Shown: positions 10,432 through 20,154, numbered from the stretch's first letter. The stretch is 64,000 nucleotides of DNA from an uncultured Prevotellaceae bacterium (GCA_900318535.1 ONKU01000005.1:1-64000); one strand, 5' to 3'. The notes: generated by a model from the sequence alone, not told the origin. A program made the numbers and translations.

Positions 10432-13400
10432 TTACTTGATGACTTTCACGCTCTGGGTCGAGCCGTCACTGTAGGTGCGAACAATGATGTTGACACCCTG
10501 AATAGGATGGCTGTACTCAATACCGCGTACATCGAAGTAACGCTCGCTGACCACAGTCTTGGCCACGCTGGTCTCGTTGACGGCGGTGGGAATCAAGATG
10601 TACTTGAAGTCACCGCATGCGGGAGTGGTGTGGATGTTCTCGTTGGTGGGCAGTGAATAGATACCGATGTTGTTACCAGAGCAAACCAGGTTGCCTGCAT
10701 AGTCAAATGCCATCTGATAGATGGATCCAAGACCGGTCTTGTAGGAGAACTTGGGAGCGAGAACGGGCGTGTTGCCGTCCCAGGTAACATCAAAGAACTG
10801 GAGCACATAGCTGCCGTCGTTGATGACGAGCAGGCTGCCATCATCGCTCACAGTGAAGCCTGCACGGTCGCTACCGTTGAGCATCTCGGCGTAGGGAGCA
10901 CGGCCCGAGTTGAGGGTTACATTGCCGTCGTTGTCAACAAACATGAGCGAGGGAACGCCCGATGCGTTGTTGCCAGCGCTGCGGTACTGCGATACCCAAA
11001 CACCGTGGCCGGCGGGATCGGCAACCACGTTACCGTTGGTGTTGAGCTGCCAAGCACCGATGTCATAGTACTGGTTAGGAGCGGTTGACCAGGTGTCAAC
11101 AATGCTGCCGTCTTCCTGGCCGATGTTGTAAACGCCAACACCGTTGCCAAAGTCCTCAAGATATACATACAGCTTGGTGTCAGCACCCTTGCCGCCGATG
11201 CCTACGCCAGGTGTCGACGAACCGACATTCTGGCCGTCATTGACAATCAGACCACTGCTCTGGCGAGTACCATTGAAGAACTCGGTCCAAGTCTCACCCA
11301 GCTTATTGGGTTCGGCGATGTAAACACCCGAGGTGCCATCGCCCCAATCGGGAACGTAGAGCTTACCCTGGGCATCCACTGCCATGCGGTAGTTGCTGCC
11401 CCAGCTGTGGCCGCCACGATACAGGTCATCGCTCACGCGCTGACCCATCACGTCACAAACGTAAACGCCATTGCTTGCATTGCCGCTGCCCACACGGTTG
11501 CCGGCATAGATGGTACCCATGGCGGGGCTGCACGGCGACTTGTCGACAGCAACGAAGAGGTTGCCGCTGTAAGTCTCGTTGAGCGGGTTGATGCGCTGGA
11601 TGGTGTTGATGTTCTCACCCTCGACGGTGACAGCCCATGACAGGCTCTCGCCGGGCAATGCGGGCAGGTCAGTATAGCTGATTTCTATGCTGTTCTCGCC
11701 CTTGGTGACATTGGGCACCTCAATGGAGCCTACCTCAATACCATCTTCGTCATAGAATACGATGCAAGCTGCCTGGGCATCGTCGTTGACGTTGAAGGTG
11801 AACAGGTATTCGCCATCGGTATCGGTAGCACCGAGTCCGTAAGCATAGATGCCGGGAACGCCGGGCTGGCTTGCCACATCGGTCTGCCACTTGATGATCT
11901 GGTTGTCGCGCATCAGGTACAGGTAGATATCCTCACCCTTGACTGCGGCACCCGTCGACATGAACTGGGTAGCCAGCGGGTCGATGTCGGTATTGGTCGT
12001 AGCCACCAGAGCTGCCTGGTCAAGACCGGCAGTGATGTCATACAGCTTGATGCCGGCAACATCCACGGCCTCATCCCTGTCAACATGGATATAAGGCGTA
12101 ACCATGAACTTGTGCTGTGCATACTTGAAGAATGAGGTGCCCTTTACAGGAATGTCAGTCTCATCGCCATCAAAGCGTGCCACAACTTCACTGTCGGTGC
12201 CGTTGGCCTTAGCCGTAGCAACCTCCATCAGCAGGGTGTTCTCACCGTCGAGCATGACTTGGTCGTCGTTGAGCGGCGAGATGACGATCTGCGGTTCACC
12301 AATCTTTGACTTGGTGAAGTTACTCTGGGCGCTGATGGTCTTCTCGGTGTAAACCGTGCTGGTTATCTGGTTATTGACGATAGCCAGTTTCAGGAATCGC
12401 ATGCCACCGGCGCTGGATGCAGCGTCGTTGGTACCGATTACGGTCACCATGCATTCGTCAGCGCCGCCGTCGATGGCGAGCGACTGTGCACGATAGTAGT
12501 AGAAGTTGGCTGAGCTCTGGGTGGTTACCCACTCGATGGGATCGCTGTCAAAGTCGGCCCACTTGTACAGGCGCAGCGTGCCGCGCTCAAATCCCTCATT
12601 CACCTGGCCATCACCAAATTGGGTCTGTACGCTGTTGATACCCACGAGCTGGTTGTCGGCAGTGAAGGCGATATCGTTCAGGCGGCTGTAGAAACCGGCA
12701 TTGTTGGGCTCAACGGGGGCGATACCCTCGATGCTCAACTCCTTGACGATGGCCTTGTCAACGTTGTTGATCAGGTACAGGTGCGGGGTGCCGTCCTCGG
12801 CATTGGTGAGCACAACGGTGCTGTCGCCACGAACCAGCATGCGCTTGATGGCGCCGTCCAGCTCAAACTGGGTGCCGTCGTCGCGAATCAGGTTCAGTTT
12901 GTCGGGAGCCGTCACATAGGTAGGCAGGTCAGGCTCGGGATAGTTCTGGAAGAGGTCCTCGGGGATGACATAGTCGGTAGCCTCCAACAGGGGCACCTCG
13001 TAGGTGGTCTTGTTGGCCTCGACAACGATGTCGCCGGTAGCCTTGCTGATCCACTCCTGCCACTGGCTGTCAACGGTGGGCGCGGTGTATTCGCCCAGCG
13101 GCTTGTAGCCCTCGGCCTCAACCGCCAGCGTATAGGTGCCGGGCTCGAGGTCTTCGAACACGAACACACCGTTGTAGTTCTCATCGGTAGTGTAGCGTGC
13201 CACTTCCTGGCCGTTCTTGCTCAGGATGACTACAGCACCGTTGATAGGAGCCCACTGGTCCATGGTGCCTGCATTGTAGTTGTACAGGTTGTGGACGAGA
13301 TGGTTGTGGACATCCTTTACGGTACCCATGATGTAGCCCTTGTTGTAGGGGGTGAGACCAAAGTACTCACCGATACCGCGGGCGATGCGGATACCCTCCT

Positions 13401-14175
13401 GATGGCAATAGTCGATATTCAGCGCACGGTGGCGTGCAGGCTGATAGGTGTGGAAATAACCCTCTACCAGGAAGCCCGGAGCGCCATGCTTGAGCACACC
13501 CAGGTAGCCGGTGTAAGCGATACCTGTATTGGGATCCACACGCGTCGATGAGCTGCCATAGAAGTTGATGTCACCACGCACGTTGGGACTCGTGGGGCTA
13601 TAGTTGGTCATCGGGTCAATCTCGTTGGTGTAGAAGATGGGCCAGCATGTCAGACCCATGTCGCGACTGCCCGGAGCGCCGTCGCCGCCAGCACCGTCAT
13701 TGCCGCGGTACAGCATCAGCGGATAGTTGGTTGCGGTGCCGTCGGTCAGTGCGTTGGAGTGGTGCGACAGGAACATGTCATAGTTGCCCACTTCCACCTC
13801 CTCGCAGATTTCTGACAAGGGACGGTTGTAGATCTCAGCATCAGGAGCTCCCTGCACATAGGGGAACGGGCCGTTGAACCACCTCGACAGGGTGATGTTC
13901 TCGGCTTTCACGCCCATCTTGATCAGGGCATGATAGGTCTCAATCGATTTCCACAAGTTGGTGTTCGACTCGTAGAAGCCGTTGGTGTCAGGACGTCCGG
14001 TCTCGGCCAGCATCGGGTAGGGGATGGTCGCCATCGGGCGGTCGTTAGGTCCCCAGCTGCCATGGCCAGGATTCAGATAAATGCGTAATTCGTCGGCTGT
14101 CTTAGCCTGCATGATGCCGGCTGCCATGATGGCGGCTACGGCAAGTAATAAGATCTTTTTCATAGCGGTCATCAT
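10432..14175 (-). CDS. Very large secreted N-acetylmuramoyl-L-alanine amidase-like protein with C-terminal sorting-like tail
   Basis: 1247 aa. A signal peptide (about residues 5-25) is followed by an Amidase_3-type domain with all zinc ligands in order: H38 in NPGHG, E69 in FYESN and H139 in SHHSN, plus a likely catalytic glutamate in LVEGYFHTY. Such enzymes cut the sugar-peptide bond of peptidoglycan; related Bacteroides proteins have also been labelled xanthan lyase. A carboxypeptidase-regulatory-like beta domain follows (about 300-360), then a long beta-rich propeller-like region (about 430-1160). The last 35 residues, YFDVRGIEY through VKVIK, resemble type IX secretion signals. The start codon overlaps the stop of the upstream propeller gene, giving translational coupling. 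The true substrate is uncertain. Confidence 0.75.
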   Translation of the reverse strand: MMTAMKKILLLAVAAIMAAGIMQAKTADELRIYLNPGHGSWGPNDRPMATIPYPMLAETGRPDTNGFYESNTNLWKSIETYHALIKMGVKAENITLSRWFNGPFPYVQGAPDAEIYNRPLSEICEEVEVGNYDMFLSHHSNALTDGTATNYPLMLYRGNDGAGGDGAPGSRDMGLTCWPIFYTNEIDPMTNYSPTSPNVRGDINFYGSSSTRVDPNTGIAYTGYLGVLKHGAPGFLVEGYFHTYQPARHRALNIDYCHQEGIRIARGIGEYFGLTPYNKGYIMGTVKDVHNHLVHNLYNYNAGTMDQWAPINGAVVILSKNGQEVARYTTDENYNGVFVFEDLEPGTYTLAVEAEGYKPLGEYTAPTVDSQWQEWISKATGDIVVEANKTTYEVPLLEATDYVIPEDLFQNYPEPDLPTYVTAPDKLNLIRDDGTQFELDGAIKRMLVRGDSTVVLTNAEDGTPHLYLINNVDKAIVKELSIEGIAPVEPNNAGFYSRLNDIAFTADNQLVGINSVQTQFGDGQVNEGFERGTLRLYKWADFDSDPIEWVTTQSSANFYYYRAQSLAIDGGADECMVTVIGTNDAASSAGGMRFLKLAIVNNQITSTVYTEKTISAQSNFTKSKIGEPQIVISPLNDDQVMLDGENTLLMEVATAKANGTDSEVVARFDGDETDIPVKGTSFFKYAQHKFMVTPYIHVDRDEAVDVAGIKLYDITAGLDQAALVATTNTDIDPLATQFMSTGAAVKGEDIYLYLMRDNQIIKWQTDVASQPGVPGIYAYGLGATDTDGEYLFTFNVNDDAQAACIVFYDEDGIEVGSIEVPNVTKGENSIEISYTDLPALPGESLSWAVTVEGENINTIQRINPLNETYSGNLFVAVDKSPCSPAMGTIYAGNRVGSGNASNGVYVCDVMGQRVSDDLYRGGHSWGSNYRMAVDAQGKLYVPDWGDGTSGVYIAEPNKLGETWTEFFNGTRQSSGLIVNDGQNVGSSTPGVGIGGKGADTKLYVYLEDFGNGVGVYNIGQEDGSIVDTWSTAPNQYYDIGAWQLNTNGNVVADPAGHGVWVSQYRSAGNNASGVPSLMFVDNDGNVTLNSGRAPYAEMLNGSDRAGFTVSDDGSLLVINDGSYVLQFFDVTWDGNTPVLAPKFSYKTGLGSIYQMAFDYAGNLVCSGNNIGIYSLPTNENIHTTPACGDFKYILIPTAVNETSVAKTVVSERYFDVRGIEYSHPIQGVNIIVRTYSDGSTQSVKVIK

Positions 14176-15065
14176 TTGGTTACGTTAATCATATAAGCCT
14201 CTCCGGCGGGAGTGCTGAAGACAATCTTGCCGGTGATGGCGTGGGGATACATGGCGATGACGTCATCGCCGGTGAGCACCTGGGTGGTGCCGTCGAGCGT
14301 TGCAGCAACGATGGTCGAAGCATAGATGAACTCGCCGTCGTCCTTGTCCATCATGCCCACAACGGTATTGTCGTCATACCATACCGGGGCACGCATCTGG
14401 CCCACCTTGCGAACGTCGCTTCCGTCAAGGTTGCACACGTAGGTGCCATGGGCGGCCTGGTAGTAGAGCACCTTGGTGCCGTCGGGCGACAGCGATGCCC
14501 ACATGTAGCTGAACTGATCGCCGTTGGGCGACAATTTGCGGGTCTTGCCGTTTACGGTGAGCATCAGCTGGCCCTTGTTGATCGAGAGCACGGGCAGTTT
14601 CTGCGCCTTGGCGGTGCCAATGGCCTTGTTGCTGAATTTGCCCTTGTTCACAGCGCCCACACTGGTAGCGTCAACCGCATAGCCCTGCAGGTCACGAGTC
14701 GCCTTCACCAGCACCTGGCTGGCACCGGTGGACAGGTTCACGCTCTTAAGCGTGGACAGGCGCAGGTGCTTGTTGTTGAACGAGCCTTCACGGTAAACGA
14801 CCGTCTGGCCATCGGGCGAAATCTTCACGTTATGGCCTGCACTGGGTGCATTGCTCAGCACTTGTGTCTGGCCACTGGTCAGGTCTAGCTTGACGAGGCC
14901 CTGGTTGGTCGAGCTGGTCAGCAGCAGGTAATCGCCCTGGGGGCTGATGGCCGCTACGGCAGCTTTGTCAGGCAGATTGACCTTGTCGATCGAGGTCACT
15001 TGCAGTACCTGGCCCATTGCACTCATCGAGAAGCCTAACGCCAATGCGAAAAGAAGTTTTCTCAT
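14172..15065 (-). CDS. Secreted beta-propeller protein (TolB/PD40-like)
   Basis: 297 aa. A signal peptide (MRKLLFALALGFSMSAMGQ) precedes repeated blades with the pattern ISPQGDYLLLTSS, ISPDGQTVVYREG and LSPDGTKVLYYQA, typical of PD40/WD40-like propellers. Predicted periplasmic or surface protein. It is first in a two-gene operon; its TGA overlaps the amidase ATG, so the two products are probably made in matched amounts and may act together. A second ATG sits one codon upstream at 15068. The track-length extension to 15149 is rejected because the signal peptide begins here. No catalytic motif is visible. Confidence 0.75.
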   Translation of the reverse strand: MRKLLFALALGFSMSAMGQVLQVTSIDKVNLPDKAAVAAISPQGDYLLLTSSTNQGLVKLDLTSGQTQVLSNAPSAGHNVKISPDGQTVVYREGSFNNKHLRLSTLKSVNLSTGASQVLVKATRDLQGYAVDATSVGAVNKGKFSNKAIGTAKAQKLPVLSINKGQLMLTVNGKTRKLSPNGDQFSYMWASLSPDGTKVLYYQAAHGTYVCNLDGSDVRKVGQMRAPVWYDDNTVVGMMDKDDGEFIYASTIVAATLDGTTQVLTGDDVIAMYPHAITGKIVFSTPAGEAYMINVTK

Positions 15066-15248
15066 CATGATGGTTAAATGGTTTAAAGTTAAACAATAAA
15101 GGTGATTTATACTAGTAAAAATGATAGGCAATATGATATATTGCAGCAAAAATATATAAAATTTTTGTAAACAACAAGTAAAATATGTTTAAAAACTATA
15201 ATGCACGTTCAACCCGTAGTTTGGAGCTTAGAGATTAGGGCATAGAGA

Positions 15249-15284
15249 GACATCCGCACTCCAGTAAAAAGGGGTGCGGATGTC
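15249..15284 (-). terminator. Long perfect hairpin downstream of prs
   Basis: GACATCCGCACTCC (15249-15262) pairs with GGGGTGCGGATGTC (15271-15284), giving 14 pairs including one G-T, with an 8-nt loop. It sits 70 nt past the prs stop, between prs and the upstream end of the propeller gene. No long T run follows on the minus strand, so termination is likely but not classical. Confidence 0.6.
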
Positions 15285-15353
15285 AATTATGAAAGTTGTT
15301 TTGGTTATCTAACCTGGTCGTTGTTCAAGTTGTTTGAGAGGAGCAAACGGGCA

Positions 15354-16289
15354 TTACTTGAAGAGGAAGAGGTCATTGATGGACTTCTTGATGTTGACAT
15401 GCTTGATAGCATGGGCAAACATCTTGTCCACGCTCAACACCCTCACCTTGGGACAACGGTCGGTGTCAAAGGGGATACTGTCGCTGATCACCAACTCGTC
15501 AAGGCCGCTGGCCATCACGCGCTCGCTGGCGGGATCGCTCATCACGGCGTGGGAGATGTAGGCACGCACGCTGCGGGCCCCGTTCTCCTTCATCAGCGAG
15601 GCAGCCTTGCAGATGGTGCCTGCAGTATCGACCATGTCGTCAATGAGGATAACGTCCTTGTCCTGCACGTCGCCAATGATGGTCATCGACTCGACCACGT
15701 TGGCCTGCTGGCGGTGTTTGTGGCACAGCACGAGTGGGGCATTGAAGTATTTGGCATAGGAATTGGCTCGCTTGGCTCCGCCCACGTCGGGCGAGGCGAT
15801 AACGAGGTTCTCAAGGTTGAGGCTGGCGATGTCGGGGACAAACATCGTGGAGGCATACAGGTGGTCCACGGGAATGTCAAAGAATCCTTGAATCTGGTCG
15901 GCATGCAGGTCCATGGTGATCAGGCGGTCGATGCCGGCAGCGATCAGCAGGTTGGTGACTAGCTTGGCGGCGATGGATACGCGGGGTTTGTCCTTGCGGT
16001 CCTGACGCGCCCACCCGAAGTAAGGAATCACGGCAATGACCGACTGTGCCGACGCACGCTTGGCGGCATCAATCATCAGCAGCAGCTCCATCAGGTTCTC
16101 GCTTGCGTTGAAGGTGGACTGCACGAGATAGACCTCAGCACCGCGCACCGGCTCCTCATAGCTCACCTCAAACTCTCCGTCGGCAAAATGCAAAATTTTG
16201 ATTTTGCCCAGTTCTACACCCAGTTGTTGTGCTATCTTCAAGGCAACATAACGCGAGTTAGTGCCCGAGAAAACTTTCATTTCAGCCAT
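15354..16289 (-). CDS. prs: Ribose-phosphate pyrophosphokinase
   Basis: 311 aa, full length. It makes PRPP from ribose 5-phosphate and ATP, feeding purine, pyrimidine, NAD, histidine and tryptophan synthesis. Visible family motifs are FADGEFEV, the flexible ATP-binding loop YFGWARQDRK, the metal-binding MDLHADQIQGFFDIPVD and the PRPP loop VILIDDMVDTAGT. It is a stand-alone gene with its own -7 box at 16322-16329. The alternative ATG three codons in (MKVFSG) fits the family start equally well. Confidence 0.97.
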   Translation of the reverse strand: MAEMKVFSGTNSRYVALKIAQQLGVELGKIKILHFADGEFEVSYEEPVRGAEVYLVQSTFNASENLMELLLMIDAAKRASAQSVIAVIPYFGWARQDRKDKPRVSIAAKLVTNLLIAAGIDRLITMDLHADQIQGFFDIPVDHLYASTMFVPDIASLNLENLVIASPDVGGAKRANSYAKYFNAPLVLCHKHRQQANVVESMTIIGDVQDKDVILIDDMVDTAGTICKAASLMKENGARSVRAYISHAVMSDPASERVMASGLDELVISDSIPFDTDRCPKVRVLSVDKMFAHAIKHVNIKKSINDLFLFK

Positions 16290-16321
16290 AACGATTGTGA
16301 TACGATTTTAAAAACTATGTG

Positions 16322-16329
16322 CAAAGATA
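16322..16329 (-). promoter_or_regulatory. -7 promoter box of prs
   Basis: TATCTTTG on the minus strand, 32 nt upstream of the prs ATG, matches TAnnTTTG. Confidence 0.6.
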
Positions 16330-16541
16330 GTCATTTTTCAGACAACAACCATAATAATTTGTCAATAATCAGCATTATTTTGCGGTCGGTTTATTTTATA
16401 TGATGTGAAAGGGTAGTCTTGCACCTGAAACAGACTTGTCACCTCCCTTGAAAGTGAGCCTTTTAATGCCATGAATGAAAGATTTTCAGCCTTTTTGCAA
16501 AATAATCCCTCAATCATAATACCGTTGTCAAAAAAAGTAGC

Positions 16542-16549
16542 TACCTTTG
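16542..16549 (+). promoter_or_regulatory. -7 promoter box of the CotH-dockerin gene
   Basis: TACCTTTG matches TAnnTTTG and lies 53 nt before the ATG. Confidence 0.6.
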
Positions 16550-16602
16550 TTGCCTGTATTTATACATACCCAAAATGAACTAGAAATCACATCTGCAGAA
16601 CT

Positions 16603-18354
16603 ATGGCTTCCAAAATTGTGAGAATGAAACTGATATTGTGCCTGCTATGCGGTCTTCTGAGTATCAACTCAGGAGCACAGGTGTTATTTGATGGAATTAA
16701 GCCTGCTGTCGATAACTTGACGGGTAAGTGGCTGCTCCCTGTTACCAAATCAAAGTACGGCAAGTCCTATCAGGCATCAGTGACTCTGGATGATAACGTT
16801 ACCTCATGCCGTATCAACGGCGTGGAGGTAAAAGAGACGGGTCAGTACACCTTTCCTGTCATCAATCCTGGTTCCTCATATAACGTGCAGATGGTGATAG
16901 GCAACGATGCGGTAAATGCGGTTCTACAGTTCACTTATTGGCCGGTTATTCAGATCTACGGTGAAGATGAATTTGTCAAGAGACCCTATGAAGAAGCTAC
17001 GGTTACCCTCACAATTCCGGATTCCTCATATCAAGAAAGTATCAAGTCACGCGTACGTTGGGCAGGCAGTTCAACGGCCGAGCCTGACCGTCTAAAGCAT
17101 AATTTCCACCTCAAGTTCTATAATGAGGATGGCTCCAAGAAGAACATGTCTTTCTTTGGCTTGCGCAGTGATTTCCATTGGCGTCTGGATGCCGGTCAGA
17201 TCGATTTCTCGCGAGTACGTAACCGTGTTTCCAGAGACATCTGGGCCGCGTTTTCCACTCCCCCGTATTATGCTGCACAAGAGCCTAAGACGGTTCGCAA
17301 CTATGTGCGCGGAGATTTTGTCGAGGTATTTCTCAATGACAATTACATGGGCATCTACTGCCTGAACGAGCACATGGACCGTCAGCAACTCAAGCTCAAG
17401 CAATATGACTATGAGAACAATGTGTTTCATGGTGGCTTGTGGAAGGCGATGAAGTGGACAAACACGACGCTGTTTGACAACCTGCCTGGTGTAAACTCCC
17501 GACGCAAATTTTGGGATGAATTTTACGTGAAGTATCCTAATATTGATGATGTGTCACCCACCAACTTCAAGACTCTGTATCAGGCAGTGAAGTTCGCCAA
17601 GAGATCGTCTGATCAGGAATTCCTTGACAGTGCGGCTTATTATTTTGACATTCCCGTGTTCCGCGACTACTACCTGTTCCTTATATTGTTGCAGGGGATA
17701 GACAATATTGGCAAGAATGTGTATTTCGCTTGCTATGATACGGCTGTCGACAAAAAGTTGACATTGGCTGTTTGGGACTTGGACTGTACACATGGGCAGT
17801 TCTATGATAACTGGGGCGGTAATTACCATCACACTTGGGTGGGTCCTCAACGCAGCCTCAGGACTCAAGAATTGGCGAGTCATAAGGTCCTTCATCGCTT
17901 AGATGAACTTGACCCGACTTTCCATGGTTTGGCCACTGAGCGTTATTGGGAATTGCGAAACAGCACCTTCCATCCTGATAGTATCTTGGCGCGATTTAAC
18001 GCTTATATCAGCGAGATGAAGATCTGTGGTGCAGATAGGCGTGAGGTTGCGCGATGGAGTTACAGCGATGATTTGGGCGGGCATGAACTGAACTTCACCA
18101 ATGAAATTCAGTATCTGCGTTACTGGTGGACCTATCACATTGCCTATCTTGACAATACTGTTTTTGCCCCTTATCCGATGGGAGACTTGGATTTTGACTA
18201 CGATGTGAGTATTACTGATATCACCTTGTTGATTGATTACCTGTTAGGCGACAGGTCAACTACTATAAATAAGGTGCGGGCCGATGTGAACCACGACCAA
18301 AAGATTAACATTACAGACGTGGCGGAAATCATCGATCAAATATTACAGGAGTAA
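16603..18354 (+). CDS. Secreted CotH-family protein kinase-like protein with C-terminal dockerin
   Basis: 583 aa. A signal peptide (about residues 8-25) precedes a beta-rich N-terminal part and a CotH domain recognised by VRWAGSSTAEPD, HNFHLKF, RGDFVEVFLNDNYMGIYCLNEHMDR and VWDLDCTHG. CotH of Bacillus spore coats is an atypical secreted protein kinase. The last 60 residues form a type I dockerin with two calcium-loop repeats, DLDFDYDVSITDITLLIDYLL and DVNHDQKINITDVAEIIDQIL (written here as separate halves). The substrate and any cohesin partner are unknown, and no cohesin is present in the window. ATG at 16603, or 16624 in the same frame. A terminator follows. Confidence 0.82.
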   Translation: MASKIVRMKLILCLLCGLLSINSGAQVLFDGIKPAVDNLTGKWLLPVTKSKYGKSYQASVTLDDNVTSCRINGVEVKETGQYTFPVINPGSSYNVQMVIGNDAVNAVLQFTYWPVIQIYGEDEFVKRPYEEATVTLTIPDSSYQESIKSRVRWAGSSTAEPDRLKHNFHLKFYNEDGSKKNMSFFGLRSDFHWRLDAGQIDFSRVRNRVSRDIWAAFSTPPYYAAQEPKTVRNYVRGDFVEVFLNDNYMGIYCLNEHMDRQQLKLKQYDYENNVFHGGLWKAMKWTNTTLFDNLPGVNSRRKFWDEFYVKYPNIDDVSPTNFKTLYQAVKFAKRSSDQEFLDSAAYYFDIPVFRDYYLFLILLQGIDNIGKNVYFACYDTAVDKKLTLAVWDLDCTHGQFYDNWGGNYHHTWVGPQRSLRTQELASHKVLHRLDELDPTFHGLATERYWELRNSTFHPDSILARFNAYISEMKICGADRREVARWSYSDDLGGHELNFTNEIQYLRYWWTYHIAYLDNTVFAPYPMGDLDFDYDVSITDITLLIDYLLGDRSTTINKVRADVNHDQKINITDVAEIIDQILQE

Positions 18355-18411
18355 ACTTAGAGATAAAGAATTGCTTCCTCTTTGAAGATCAGACATGATG
18401 GCAACCTCTAA

Positions 18412-18456
18412 CACCAAACAATGACTCATTATACCCGAGTCATTGTTTGGTGCTTT
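18412..18456 (+). terminator. 16-bp perfect terminator hairpin that contains the amylase stop codon
   Basis: CACCAAACAATGACTC (18412-18427) and GAGTCATTGTTTGGTG (18437-18452) pair perfectly around a 9-nt loop, followed by CTTTT. It ends the CotH transcript. The right arm is also the last codons and the stop (18440-18442) of the convergent amylase gene. Confidence 0.88.
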
Positions 18457-20119
18457 TATAGACCTTCAGTAGAATGGCGCTATGGGCGTCGATGTGGACG
18501 GGTAGGGGGGTGTCGGTGGCGAGTGCTATAGTTTGGTTTTCGTCAGTAAGTAGATTTATGCAGCAGTAGGAACCGTGAGACATCTGCGCACAATCCAGGG
18601 CATGTTGCGGAATGCGGATGCTGGTATCAACGGCATTTTCACAGAAATTGGCGACCACCACGGTCATTTCTCCATCACAATGGCGCATGTAGGCGTAGTG
18701 GCGGCTAGTGTCCAGACGATCCTGGTTGACATACATCAAGTCAAAGAATTGGCCACAAGCCAGCGTTGGCTCGCTATTGCACAGGCGCAGGATCTTGCGG
18801 TACTGCGTACGCAGTAGACGCTCGGCGGCTGTGGGATGGCCCTGGTTCCAGCGGCGCACGGTGGGGACGCTCCAGTAGTCAAAAATGGTGGTGCGGCCGT
18901 CGTTCCCGCTATAACCCTCGGCATCGGCGGCTGGCTCGCCCAATTCCTGCCCGGCATAGAGCATAAACGGGCCCTGTGACATGGTGGCACTCACGACCAG
19001 CGCAGGAAACGCCTTGAAGGGCTCTCCGCAGAATTGGCGCGATGCGATGCGTTGTTCGTCATGGTTCTCGAGGAAGTTGAGCATGTGGCCAGATATGCCC
19101 TCAACGGTCTGCCAGCATCGTGTGAGGTTACTGGCGGCCCATCCGTCACACAGGATGCCGCGCAACGTGTCATAGAGCGTTACCTTGTCATACAGGTAGT
19201 CAAAGCCTCCCTCATCGATGTAACTGCGGTATAGCCCTGTGTCATAGATTTCAGCAATAAAAATGATGTCGGGGTTGATCTGCTTGATTTGTCCAATGGC
19301 CCAATGCCAAAAGGCAACGGGCACCATGTGCGCCATGTCGCAGCGGAAACCGTCAACGCCCTTCGAGGCCCAGAACTTGAGAATCTCGATCATCTTCTGC
19401 CATGTGGGCGGGATGGGGTCGAAATGGGTGCTGCCGTTCCAGGGGTCAACGCCATAGTTCAGCTTGATGGTCTCATACCAGTCGTCGCGGTTTGGTGAGG
19501 CAGTGAAGCAGTCATTGCCCGTGGCGCGGGCGGGAAACTCGCGATAGGCGCCCGTTCCGGTGCCCAAGTCCACGCCATGGGGCGCAAATTCCTGACCGGT
19601 GATATAGTAGAAGTTGTTCTTGGGGTCAAAGAACATCATCGGATTGTCACCTTCTCCCAAATCACTAATGCCGGTAGGCTTAGCGTCGCTCTCATATTCA
19701 CGGGCCACATGATTGGGAACAAAATCCACTATCACCTTGAGCCCGGCTTGGTGAGTGCGCTCGACCAGCGCCTCAAACTCAGCCATGCGATTTTTCACCT
19801 TGATGGCCATATCAGGACATACATCATAATAGTCACGAATGGCATAGGGCGAGCCGGCCTTGCCTTTCACCACATGCGGGTTGCATGGAGCGATGCCCTG
19901 TCTTGAATAGTCGGTCGTGGTGGCATGTTCCAGTATGCCGGTATACCACACGTGGGTCGCGCCCAGCGAACGGATCGACCGCAACTTGCTGAGGTCAATG
20001 TCGTTGAATTTGCCGCAACCGTTCTGCTGAATGGTCCCGTTGGGCACACAATGCTCGTTCATGTTGGTGTACCAGCGAGGCATCAACTGGTAGATGATTG
20101 TTTTTTTATCCTTTTTCAT
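18440..20119 (-). CDS. GH13 alpha-amylase family glycosidase
   Basis: 559 aa. Hydrolyses or rearranges alpha-glucans. The (beta/alpha)8 barrel shows the conserved GH13 regions: DFVPNH, GFRCDMAH with the nucleophile Asp, FIAEIYD with the acid/base Glu, and FLENHDEQR with the third Asp. No signal peptide is evident at the chosen start, so it is probably cytoplasmic, acting on glycogen or imported maltodextrin. The ATG at 20119 is chosen because the -7 box (20124-20131) lies just upstream and would exclude the longer frame to 20167. The mRNA would be leaderless. It is divergent from the threonine aldolase gene. Exact specificity cannot be told. Confidence 0.88.
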   Translation of the reverse strand: MKKDKKTIIYQLMPRWYTNMNEHCVPNGTIQQNGCGKFNDIDLSKLRSIRSLGATHVWYTGILEHATTTDYSRQGIAPCNPHVVKGKAGSPYAIRDYYDVCPDMAIKVKNRMAEFEALVERTHQAGLKVIVDFVPNHVAREYESDAKPTGISDLGEGDNPMMFFDPKNNFYYITGQEFAPHGVDLGTGTGAYREFPARATGNDCFTASPNRDDWYETIKLNYGVDPWNGSTHFDPIPPTWQKMIEILKFWASKGVDGFRCDMAHMVPVAFWHWAIGQIKQINPDIIFIAEIYDTGLYRSYIDEGGFDYLYDKVTLYDTLRGILCDGWAASNLTRCWQTVEGISGHMLNFLENHDEQRIASRQFCGEPFKAFPALVVSATMSQGPFMLYAGQELGEPAADAEGYSGNDGRTTIFDYWSVPTVRRWNQGHPTAAERLLRTQYRKILRLCNSEPTLACGQFFDLMYVNQDRLDTSRHYAYMRHCDGEMTVVVANFCENAVDTSIRIPQHALDCAQMSHGSYCCINLLTDENQTIALATDTPLPVHIDAHSAILLKVYKSTKQ

Positions 20120-20123
20120 GGGG

Positions 20124-20131
20124 CAAAGATA
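20124..20131 (-). promoter_or_regulatory. -7 promoter box of the amylase gene (leaderless transcript)
   Basis: TATCTTTG on the minus strand is followed by only 4 nt before the ATG, placing the expected transcription start at the start codon. Confidence 0.7.
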
Positions 20132-20154
20132 CTTATTTTTCCCGTTTTTTGAAG

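Larger units (their letters stand above)
16290..16602. other. Divergent intergenic region between prs and the CotH gene
   Basis: 313 nt, AT-rich, carrying the two outward-facing -7 boxes described separately. I see no reading frame, hairpin or RNA gene in the middle part (16385-16530). Confidence 0.6.

Noticed and set aside
12619-13551. 310-codon open frame antisense to the amidase gene
   Set aside because: Shadow frame with no motif or signal; the minus-strand frame is continuous over 1247 codons.
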